The notes under the pieces are model-generated. The model was not told where the DNA came from, made no database searches, and saw only the letters and a list, made by a program, of their open reading frames with translations. The position numbers were made by a program, and so were the translations under genes. Of a stretch of 64,000 bases of DNA, positions 14,401 to 26,400 are shown piece after piece (positions within the stretch are counted from its first letter, which is position 1; each line of letters starts with the position of its first letter). Origin of the DNA: Neodontobutis hainanensis (lineage: Eukaryota > Chordata > Actinopteri > Gobiiformes > Odontobutidae); the NCBI GenBank assembly GCA_024349245.1, contig JALDNG010000022.1:8521001-8585000 (forward strand), read 5' to 3'.

Positions 14401-17400
14401 CGGTGTTAAAGCGGCTACTTGGCAGTAATAAATCCTCGAACTCCCCTCTTGAGCGAGGCTATGAATTTTGATGTGTCTTTGTGTGTGGCTGACAGGAGAG
14501 CGGTGAAGAGCAGCGGAGAGTGGGGTTAGAGTGATTAACCACTGCGTTGATGGGGATTTAGCGAGGATCGTGGTTAGTGATGGGTGGCCTATCTCTCTGT
14601 ACGCTCTGGCTAACCACTGATCCCCAAGAGGGTTCAGCTCAGCTCAGCTCTGGAGCCCAAAGCATTTTCATTAAGGATGGATTGAGTCTATCTCAACAGT
14701 CCCCCAACACACACCTTCAGAAACACTTCATCAAATGTAGTGTTTTGCTTAGTGATTAGCCTCTCCCAAGGCTATGAGAGAGTGAGACTGATTACTCCGT
14801 TTAAAAAAAACACACCAAATAGTCATCCTTCACTCAAATCTTCTGTATTCAAATATGCTCTTAATGAAACAGCCTCTTTTAACAATGGAGGACTCAAAAA
14901 AACTATATTACTTTCTAAAAAGAGACAGGGGAGCAATGGTTAGATGGATGGAAAAAGGCCGGTATAATGGTGGACATATGCTACTGTGTAATGAAATGAC
15001 GGCAGCATGTTTTGGCCTGTAGTCTGGTACGCCTGAGACAAAACAGGACAAACACAAAACAGATCAAATAGCTTCTGTTTTCATGCAAAATTCTCTCTAA
15101 GCCACGCTAACCACTGCACAGTTGGCGGCTAAATCACGCTCAACTAGAAGAACACTAAATACAGAGAAAAATAACACTCTTTTGCACTAGAAGAGCCTTA
15201 AGTACAGTGGCACAGTAGAGAGTGTAACACCAGGGAAGCACTGGCCATATTGTGCTGGCTTAGGAGAGGAGATCAGCTGGGAAGGAGGCAAAACGCCAAG
15301 ATTCTTTATTTTTTTCTGCTTCTGTTTATTCCACACTATAAAAAAAAAAACTTTTTCTATTTGCTTACATTTTCTCATTATGCTTCTTTATCTGTGATGA
15401 TACTATATTGTATTCCCCTCCTTTGACCAGTCCTTCTGCCCCTTCTGTGCCTTGTGATGTGAAAACCCTCCTAACATCTTGCTGTGTCCTCACAGTCTAA
15501 AAAGCCTGTAATCCACACAAGCTGCCAGTTGATACAGGCCTCCTTAAAAGGACAAAAGCCCCGAAACATAGAGGAAAACTGGACAGCTAAAAATAAAGCC
15601 TCAGATGTCAGATGTTGTCATGTGAAGAAAGTGACCTTCAGCAAATATAATATTATTGCAAATACAGTCAGTCTGTTAGTTGAGGTGACAATAAAAGGTA
15701 TACAGTTAGGTGTAAGTGCTGAAAATCTGCTTTTTGGATACTAATTAATTAGAACAATAACTAATTTCAACCCCTGAAGAAAAGGTTGAAGCAAAGGGGA
15801 ACCAATCAACCTTTTCTTCAAGATGGCCTGGATGACTGAGAACCTTCACAGACAAATATCCTTCAGTTAAACAGTTTACTTACATCTCTGGCTTTACCAT
15901 AGAAGGCCTCTTGAGACGCTGCTTCCAAAGACCCAATGTAAAACATGGGGTGGGTCTCTCCATACCTACATAAAAACAGACATAGTTAATGTGTTAAAGA
16001 TGCAGGGTGTTAGGTTTACAAAATAAAACTGTTAAAGACTCACCTTGAAGAAAATTCAGCAGTAAAGTGCAGTAAGGCATCAGCTTCATTTTCACTATTT
16101 TCTGGCACTAAGAATGTAAGGTTGTGTGGTCAGTTTGTGATGCATGTACATTAGTAACTAGGTCATTAATTCATTTATCTATGATCGGTTAAATGGCACA
16201 TACTCATAGGTGATTTACGACTACTTGAGGAGCCCATTCCAAACATTTCTGAGTCATCCACGCCAAACTCTGAGGCATCCTCAAAGTCATCCCCCTCACT
16301 GTCGCTGATCATATGGACATCTGCACACTGTACATGAACATGATTCATTGCGTATAATTGCATTGATGAATTTATTCTTTTCCAGGTGCAAGAAAAATGG
16401 GCAGGCAACAAAACAGCTCTGATATGTGTTCGTACCTCCTCAGTGGGCTCCTGGGCTTGGGCTGGTGAGGATCTTCGACAAACACTGAGGTGATGGCAAG
16501 GATAGCTAATACCAGAGACAGCTAGTGTCATCTAAAAGCAAAAACAAAAATAAATGTAAAACTCAAACCATATCAAAAAATCTATGGTATTGTTAGACAA
16601 CATTTATCCTGCTCATAAGAGCCCATTTCAAAATGACACAGCTTAGTAAAAGCAAAGCCCAAACAGTCCTCAATATAACAAATTACAAAATAAATAAATA
16701 ACTATGAGCACACCCAGATGAGGCCTTTTGTACATCTGCATTAGTTGTTAGTTTATGGTAAAAGAACACTAATTAGCGCCCAAACACAAAGCCAAGATCA
16801 AAAAATGTTTGTATTCAGTAGGGACTCATTACGGATGATGGTGCTTCACCTAAACCCAAGGGACTTGAGCAACACATGTAAGACTGATTGTACTTTTTGG
16901 TGTAAATTAAAGATTGATAGATTAAAGATTATAGTATATGTATAGTCAACATAAAGCTACATACTGCTTTTTATAACAACCACAAAATGGAACACTTGGC
17001 TGATTGAGGGCATTAACTTAAAAATATTTAATGATTAAAATACAAAGCAGAAAACCCAGATGCAAATAGTTTTTCTGGGAGAGTGAATTTGTGAACAACA
17101 GGGCTGAGGCAGTGCAGGCAGGATTGGTGTGATAATAAGCAGAGAAGCTGCTTGTCCCCTGCAGAGGTCCTGTGATCTGCTCTATTGTCAGGTGCTATGG
17201 CACACAAAGAGCAGCTGGACACGGATGAATCAGGAGACGATTACATGCAACGGCAATTGATTTTGAATGGGGCTCCACTGTTGGTTTCTTCTTTTCTAGG
17301 TCTTTCTTAAATAGTGATCCTTCATGTTGGCCTTCACTTGTATAGCTCAAGAGAACAGTGTAACCACTAGACCTTGTCAGCAAAATAGACTTAGCGGTGA

Positions 17401-20400
17401 GCCCTACTGTTTGTCATACACTGATAAGAAGCAAGTGATCTGACAAGCAGTCTATGAAGGTCTATCTTTTAACACTTTATATTCATTGTTAGAAAGTGTG
17501 ACAAAACCAATGGACCAGAAGACCACTTGTACATTTGAGGCTGTGCTGAATGCGGGACAAGTCTATTCATACACAGGCTTTTTATTATATTAAGAAAACA
17601 TTGACCATAAATTTAAAGACTTGTTTACGCAGCCTTTAGAAAAGAAGGAGTAATTTAATCATTTATTGAAGCCTGTAGATGAGTTGATTTGGTATAAACT
17701 GAAATAAGGTTATTATATTGACCACTGTGTTTTCAATTCCCCGCAGCTCAATAATGAAATGAAAGATATGAGAAAAGCAGATTCTCCCCAGATAAATCAA
17801 AAATGAATAACATCCAGCTGAGGCCCTGCCATGTGTTGTCTTTAGCAAAAGAAAACGGCTCAAAACGAGCATTGGCCAGACTGATGTGCAATGTTGAAAC
17901 TATATGAGCTCAGGATGACATCACAGCTAAGGGGACAAGCCATCTTTGGAAACACTGATTGCTTGCAAGAGTACCTCGTATCTATCTTACAGTCAACAAG
18001 AAATGTATTTTGATTAAAAAGAATAACAAGACTTTTCATTCCAATATTATTAAAACTTATCCCACAAGACCCCTTTACTGTCACTCAAGTCTGACACTTA
18101 TTACAAAAAACAGATTGTACTTCTTAATATTTCCACTTAGTCTTAATAATAAACTGTTCACCAAAAGTGTCACCATAAAGAAATAAAATAGCTACAAAGA
18201 ACACTTGACGAAATTGGCACAAATTGGCTCATATAACTTAAAGCTAACTAAAATCCTAAACCTACTTTAAACAGCCTTTGAGAACAGCTTTGGCCATTGG
18301 AGTCAGTTTGAGATGAATTTGGCCAAGTAGTCAGTGCAGAGCCAGACAATAGACCTGACCCTCTACATTCTGGCTAAGCTGAAATCTTTTCTGCTTGCAC
18401 CCGATTCGAGTGGCAATCAAACGTGAGAATCTTAACAGCGGCGGGCAAGAGAATCCTCATAAACCCCTTCTCCCCAATACTGAATGAGAGGCTTTGGGCT
18501 AAGAGCCTAATAAGTGTATAAATAAAGTTGATCACTTCCCCTGTCAAAGACAGCCTGAAGGGCTTGGGCTGACATGGATGCAAGTAGGGAAGGTGAAAAA
18601 GAAAAAAAAAACGGGCTGAGTGCCTCTCAATCCTCTTCTTTGCTTTGACCCAATGGCTTCTACTGATGTTGAGTTACACAAGTGCAGCTTGGCGGCTCAG
18701 CGGTAAAACGAGGAAACAAGGCTGAAGCGCTGCAGGGCACAGGGGGTGGGGAGTGAGGTTAACCCCCCCCCAAATGACCCGCTCCCACATCTCCACAAAA
18801 AAGCACTGGCTCCTCTTTTTTGGATTCTTTTAATTAACACTTGCATTGAGGCTCGAAGCATTCAGGGGCCGATACAGGGAAAAAATCTCTGTCTCTGATC
18901 CCCCCAGCTTTCCCTCAAGCTTTTATTCTCTTCTCCATCCTTCCCTTTTCTTTCTTTTGCTCCCTTCATTCTTTTTGTTTCACTTTTTTCTTTCTTGTGT
19001 CGGCAGTGTTTAGATTAGGTGAGTGGCTGTGAGTGTGAGATAATTACTACTGACAGCAACATGGACTGCAACCACAACTTCACTTCTTTGGTCAACTTTC
19101 TATTGGGTGCAATATAAGAAGAACAGAATGTAAAATTTACTTTTTGGTTTTAATGACTAACCAGTGTTATTAATAGTCAAGAATTCAAACCCATAGAAGA
19201 GGCGGGAGGTATGGGTCAAAAATTAATGTCACAATATTTCTATGGCTCTAGTTGTGACTACAAGTTTTCTTTTTGGTCTTTTATTTAAATTTTTTTTTCA
19301 TCCCAGGGGCCAATAGAAACATGATCATGAAACTTAAACGTCCACAAAAAAAACATTATTACATTAGATTAATCAACTAATTCTGTCACAGATCGACACA
19401 CATAAATCAGATGCACTGATAATCAGCATCACATGCCGTAATCCAGTTAATACTAAGTAATGTCATATGATGTCACCGCTCTGTCACCCACAGCGGAGGC
19501 ATTAAGACCTTATGAACTACATTTAATTCAAGGCTACTATATAGGTACTTTGCCGATAGCCTGGTAACACATCCCACATTGTAAGAAATTATTACATCAA
19601 GATGGGATTTTGTCTTTCTCTTCTGTGTTCTTTGCTTTTACAATGAGTCAGACCAACTCTGTGCTAAATACCACCTGAAGACAGCCAGCTGCACAAGGGA
19701 TCAAGACTCTGCCTGAGATTTCTACTGAGCCCTATTGCTATAGAAACCACAGGCAACCCCACTCCTCAATAAACTCCTGGTACCCCTATCAGGTGAGAGG
19801 GAGGAGAGAGGGAGTGCATTAATGCCAGCTGGGAAATGGAGGGAGGTGCTGGCCTACACGGCGAGGCACCTCTATGGCTCTGCAGTATTAATACATTAGC
19901 AAACACCAAGAAACACTGCATAAATGTCAGCAATTACTGACTCGGAGGATGGCTGGGTAGAGTGAGGTGAGGGTTAGAGGGGATCTAATAAGAAAGTCCC
20001 GCGGCCTGTCAATCACTACGGCAGCTGAGGTGGAGCAACTGCCAATCAAAAATGCTCGAGTGACAGAGGCCTATGGAGTGTGGTTGGAGGGAGGACAAGA
20101 GAAGCAGAAAAGATACTGTTTATTTTAGAAGGTTAATGTGCAACTGTTGCCAAGGCCACTGCTCTTAGAGTGTTCACACTTGTAGTCCGCTTCATTTAGC
20201 TCAGAACAAAACAGAAAACAATCTATTTGGTTCAGTTTGTCAGCAAAAAGCCTTGGTCCACTGACCATTCACAACATTTTAAACTGCAGACCAAACTAAA
20301 AAACATGCAATTTGTAAGGGACACACTAGATGCTGCTGTTAGCTCAAAAGCTAATTAGGCATGTTACCACTGCCTTTTACCTTCTCAGTGCTTCACATTT

Positions 20401-23400
20401 GACCTTTTCTTATTTTATTTAGTTGGACAATTTATATACAATAATATTATTTTGTTTTGTTTTTTGTTTTTTTTCCCCAACCTTCGGGGAAACAAATCAT
20501 TATGAAGCTCTTCCTGTTTTAGCTTAACTATGATTGAATCGAACCATACTAGAGTTCAGTTGGAAGAGCTCCAAGACCACTGTTTTTAAAGCATCTTGGC
20601 AAGAATGTTTTGTGCGCACTGATGTTCATCTGGAGCATTCACACTTATCCAAGTGAAACGCGCTGACAGAGCAGCCTCACAAGAGTCCGTTTGAATTGCA
20701 CCAAACATAGCAGCATTTCTTTTGATCTATTTAAAGAAAAATCTACCAAAAGTACTGATATTTAAGACAAAACACAATATTCGCTATAATTCTTAATACT
20801 CAAAAGTACTATAAATTGTAAAGCTGTAACTTCAACATTTCAGAATTGCATATAAACCACATTTAGCAAATTTGTTCAAATATGGTCAATGTAGTTAAAA
20901 ATGAGCATCACTCCACCTTACAACTACACTTTGTGTTACTTCTTTTTGTAGTCTAAGTCCCTCATCTTAAACCACATACACTAACACAGAGAGCTGCCTA
21001 AACTGATCTGTTGTTCAGAGCCATTTGAGAATTCACAAAAGTGATCCAATTTCAACTCTGCAAAAAAAAAAACAAAAAAAAAACACAATAAACAATGAAA
21101 CACAATGAGAGGACAGTATCAGGAACACTAGTTTCCCCGAATGTGAGAACAAACTACTTTCTTACACTTTTAACAATGAAAAGATTTAAGTAAACAATGC
21201 AAGAAACTCGAGTATCTCCTCCTCAAAACTGAACACACTGACTAAGCAAATTTTGGATCGACATGTCGACTGACGTGATACAACACAATTTTTGGTAACA
21301 ATTAGCTTTCAGAGAAATGGTGAAATTAAGAGAAATGTAAATGGAGAAAATAAGTTGGTGTATTAAAATGAACAAAATCTACAGGTGTGCCTGGATATGG
21401 AAGAAGATCCAGCTTATCAAACATCCTTACTGCATGCACAAATAGGAATTCACATTGCTCAGAAAATATAAAGCACACAAACAGTTAAATCACACACTTA
21501 AAGACAAAGCGGTGTTAAGTAGTAATCGATTCCACTGTAAGCAAGCTAGTGTGCAGAGCTAAAGGTAATCTGGGGTCTCTGGCTGCCATGTTTATTGGCA
21601 CAAACCCCAGGAGATGCAACTGGGCTAATGAGCTAGACACTAACACTGGCTCCCTACCCACCCGGTAGGCCAGCCAAGCCATGGGCTCTCTCTGTTAATA
21701 CCTTCAGACGTTTCAATAAAAGAGCTGTGGCTCGAGCAGAGGCCATTATTACACTTCTGTCTCTGCTTTTTAATATCTGCTCATCCAGAACACACCTACA
21801 GTACTGATGTGTGTTCGCCAGGTGCTGGCCTGGCCTATGATGCCACAATGAACAGCAATCTGTTTACGATTTACAGCCATAAAACCCCTACAGCACAAGC
21901 TCTATGATAACAAGCCACATCAATTCATTCTTTTATTCATCACTCAGTTGACAGATGAGCCAATCTTTTATTTTGGTTTCTTTTGGTTTCTTTTTTTAAG
22001 AACACAAATTAACTCATAAAATGTTAAACTTATAATTCCAATAATTGAAAAGTAGAGAAAGCCAGTGTGTTAACTCTATATAACAGTATATTTTAAAGAT
22101 TAATCTTGGAGTCAAGCAAACTCAAAAAGCTAAATAGAATAACATTTTAGTTGTCTAATAATTGTATATAATGTGTATTTGACAAGTGCATTTATATTCT
22201 CATCCTGAGGTACATGGTAGAGAAAATTACCACCGAGTATGTAAGATAGTGCTAACAATTATGAGGCTTCACTAGAGATGGACACACTGTCTATTCAGTG
22301 TTTAACAATACAAAAGAAAGGCACCCAATCATCCGTTAATTCTTTCACATTAATAGACATTTGTAATTTATTTACTTAAATATTAACCAAATCTTTACTC
22401 CAGATGCATTTTTTTATGGGATTAAATAGACTGCGAGTAAACGGTAGTCTCAAAACATAAAATAGGTATTGCTACTAATTAACCAACAGCAACATAAAAA
22501 TATATGTGCTGTCAAATTGTCAGGTCTAGTTGCAACAGGAAGGTGAGCTTTGGCAAAGGGCGCATATGCTAACACTTTAAATTAATAGCAATACTCAAAC
22601 CAAACAGCACTCACGTAGATCTAAAAGGAAAACGTTGGTTTGGGGTTAACGCCAGAATGTGTACACAACTGCTCCACAGTGTTGCATAATAAACCATCCT
22701 ATACAATTAGTATGGGAACACATATGCTGTCAAAGAAGGAGTGGGACAAAAGGGGTCAGAGGTTCCTCGAGGTTCAGTATAAGGCCTGCTTCTGATCAGC
22801 TTGACTGTGTTCAGAATGAATGGCTGGGAAGGGCGACCCTGGGACGGGAGAGGTCAGAGGGACTCAATGATGAGAGCTTTAATGTCCACAGATAGAAGAC
22901 ACGAGATGGGAACCGCCTTTGACATCTTAATTAGCTTGAACATCTTACTTCCATGCTTCTGACAGATTTTGTCAGATGGTTGGTGCAGATTTTGGCATGA
23001 AGTACACAATGTGGAACAGTTCTACTTTGCCAGTATGGGAATAATGTTAATTAAAAATCTTTATAAGCCACTCACTTGAATCTTTGCTGGAGCTTACCGA
23101 AGACTCTCATTAAAAGAATTATGATAAGTAAGTATACTCTTATATACTCTTGAGTAAATACTTGTCACTCCAGGAGAAGCGTCACTACGAGGTGAACTAC
23201 TGTAACATATCGGCTAACTGAGGTCTAATTTAAGTTTTTGTTCTTACAGAGTCGTCAGATGCAGACGCTGGCCATCCCTCCCATTGTTGATGCCGCACTG
23301 GGATGTTGGTCAAGTCGGAGACGTTTCTCTTCACCTGCAAGCAAAACAAAAATGGTAAGTATGCTAATAATAATGGAATTGTAATTTGCAACAAAAGTTA

Positions 23401-26400
23401 TCTCAAGACAGTTTATTAGTTGGCAATTACAATTAATTCTTCTGTTGTGCAGTGTGTATACAACTAGAAAAAAATTGGATTGTTAAGAACTATGGCAAGG
23501 TAAAAAGGGAAGAGACAAAATAATAATAATAAAAAAACTGCCAGCATTCTCCAGATGCCATAGCTAAGGCCCAGTAAAAACAGTTCCACACTCTGAAATG
23601 AACAGTATTTTTCTTTTCTCATTCATGGACAGATGTTGTATCTGCATTACTTAATAACATTCCCTTCATTTAAACAGTTAGCAGCCAGCAGCGCCTGTCT
23701 CGCAGAGCGCTGCATTACACTGTTCAGTGGGTTGTTATTTTAAAGCCCCAATGCCAGCCTGATGTGCGCCAGCCGAGGGTGATCAAAGCTCTGTCGGCGT
23801 CTGAGTACTGGCAGCCGTGGATCTACTGCATTTATTTTGCAGAATTCTACCCTTCGGGCGTCTAGGGCTGGACACTGATGCTGAGAAAACTATCTATTGT
23901 GGTGCAAAGATCCCTCCACACGGGTCAAATCCTGTCATTGTAAAAAGAACTAAGAAGAGATGGATCCTTGAGCTTATTCAGAGCTGTTGGTCATGGACGT
24001 GGAAACTTTAAGAACGCTACAAACACAAAGTCAAAGCCAATGTCAAACACAATGCAGCAAAGCAGCTGCATTACAATGAGCTATGAAAGCTGTTTAGCAG
24101 CTTGGCTGACTGAACATTAATATATTTTACATCTGTATATGAACTGGTCCGTGCCATAGATCATGGCTGCATAAAGAAATTGTGTTAAATGTTAAATTTA
24201 TCCATTTATTAGGGGAGAAATAGATATTTTCTATTTAGTTACTTCACTCTCCACTAAGAAATTTGAACCGAGCCTGGAAGGCAAAGAAAAGCAATTCAAA
24301 GAACAAACAAGCTGAGAAAAACTAAAATAATAAAAAGTGGCACAGACCATTCTTTGTCTTTCTATTGTAAATCCCACAGCATACTACTCAGAGCCAGCCC
24401 TTATGAAGAGAAGCTATAGCCAGAAGAGCAGACTGGGGTCAGAGCGGGTGGCCAGTGTTATTACAGAGTGTAATATCTGTGTTTGACCAGCCGGACTACA
24501 GGGATTTGACTGACCGGCTGGCCAGTCGATGAATAGAGGAGAAGAGGCAAGAAATGAGAGGCATAAACACTAGTAATGAACAGTCTGCAGTCAGAGGTTA
24601 AAGAAGCATCACAGAAACAACAAACTTAACACCCACCACATAGAGAGTCAAGGTGGGGACTGACAATAAAATGCACCTGGCAGAAGACAAACTGATCGCA
24701 GCGTGGAAGGAAAACACAGCCACACTGACCAGCGAACCTGAAGCTACAAGATCAGCCCTGAATCTGGAGACATTGAGACATTCCCCAAAGAAACGGCAAA
24801 CTAACACCATCATATTGGGAAAAAAAAAACTAAGCATAAACTCCTTAAAGTTGTATTCAAACTTTAAAGTGTTGATAATTACAGCCCCAACCAAACTCCT
24901 AAGGACTGTCTTATGCTGCCCCCTGTCTGCCATAAGAGCCAGAACTCAACAGTTACTACTCAACAAACTGAACTAAAAGTATTCATTATTTCAAGAATGA
25001 TTATTGATAATTAGAGATTAAACAGAAAGCTACAAATAAAATTTAATGAAATATTACAGAAAGGCATGGAGTAAGAAAGATAGAAATAGAGAATGTTTTG
25101 GACTCAATTTGAAAAAAAAAAAAAAATTTTATTGCAATGATGCTCAACTCTATCTTTATAAATAGACGTTTGAAGAATTTCTATGTTCAATAGAGACATG
25201 GTCCTAGACCTGTTATAAAACAACATTAGTGTTGAAGTGCTGGGCACAGAAAAATTTATGATTAAATCGATGTAAATGCCAATTGCCTGTAATCCCTGGA
25301 TGGAATTAAATCAAAGAGAAGGAAAGGTTTCCGTTAAACAGTCACAAGCTCTCACTCTCTTTCTTCACCTCTACTAAGCACCAGATGCTTTTCTTTGAAT
25401 CCTTTTCGACCCAACCTTTCTTTTTTCAGCGGCGCAGCCCTGACTGCATTTGGTCCCTATGTCGCCCAGCTGCAAGACAGAGATGGGGCCCAGGCCCATG
25501 CCTGGGGGGCTGCAGAGGAGGGAAATCCCTAAGACAACTGGTCTGGTCACGGACAACTCAGGACCCAGCGGCTCTCCCTATTCTACCCTCGACTTGCCTG
25601 GCAAACATTTGCCTTCCAGCTTATGTGAGGAGCTAGCCAGCAACTTACCCCCACACTCTCATCTGTTAATGCCAATCAGGGTCTACACAGCACAGTGCTC
25701 TAGAGATGGAGAAGAAAGAAGGTAGGGATGGAGAATGGAGGAATAGAAAGAGAGGAGCGAGGGCAGCTCTGAGGGAGCCACAAGGCAAAGCTAGAGCCTT
25801 AGGCAAAGACAAACAAGAAGACGGGACTCTATGCCTATTGATATGCACAAGCAGGGACCATCCGCTGGTCTACAGCAGAGACAAAAGGAGAATGGGGATA
25901 GAAAGATGCTCAGCAATCGAGTCCATATGTGTCGGTGAGTGGACACAGTGGCTGACTCAATGTGGTGTTACTTCTTTGTTGCATTCTCAGTCTCTTAATG
26001 GTCAATCCCATGCCTTTCTCGGTTTATACTTTAAATTTAAAATAAATAATTAACTAGATTAACCATAATCAAAAGGCACCTCATCTGTTTCTCTGTTTAA
26101 ATGTACTTTCTTCTACCTATAGGCTCAAAGGGGAGACTTATATCCTGACAAACTATTTCTCTACATGGCGTGGTTAATTGCAGGATAGATAACAAATAAG
26201 TTGTAAAGTGAAAAAAGTGCCTTGATCCCCTAAATACCGAGCATATTATTAAGAATACGATCATCGACACAGGACAAACAAGATTCCAGATCTATGCAGG
26301 TTAAACTCTAGGCCTCATTTACACTGCAGGGGGTCTTAAGATGCCTAAAGACAAGCATGCGTAAGGAAAAGACCACGACATGGAGGCCTGTTTAAAGCCA

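Larger units (their letters stand above)
11872..15883 (-). other. FAF1 intron 12
   Basis: Contains a 21 bp A-run at 13016-13036 and two copies of a dispersed repeat (14118-14206 and 15781-15853). A repeat-free block lies at about 14270-14660. No coding exon recognised. Confidence 0.5.

Noticed and set aside
24598..24976. Facing 107- and 111-codon open frames in FAF1 intron 7
   Set aside because: No domains, low-complexity tails and no splice signals; treated as chance.
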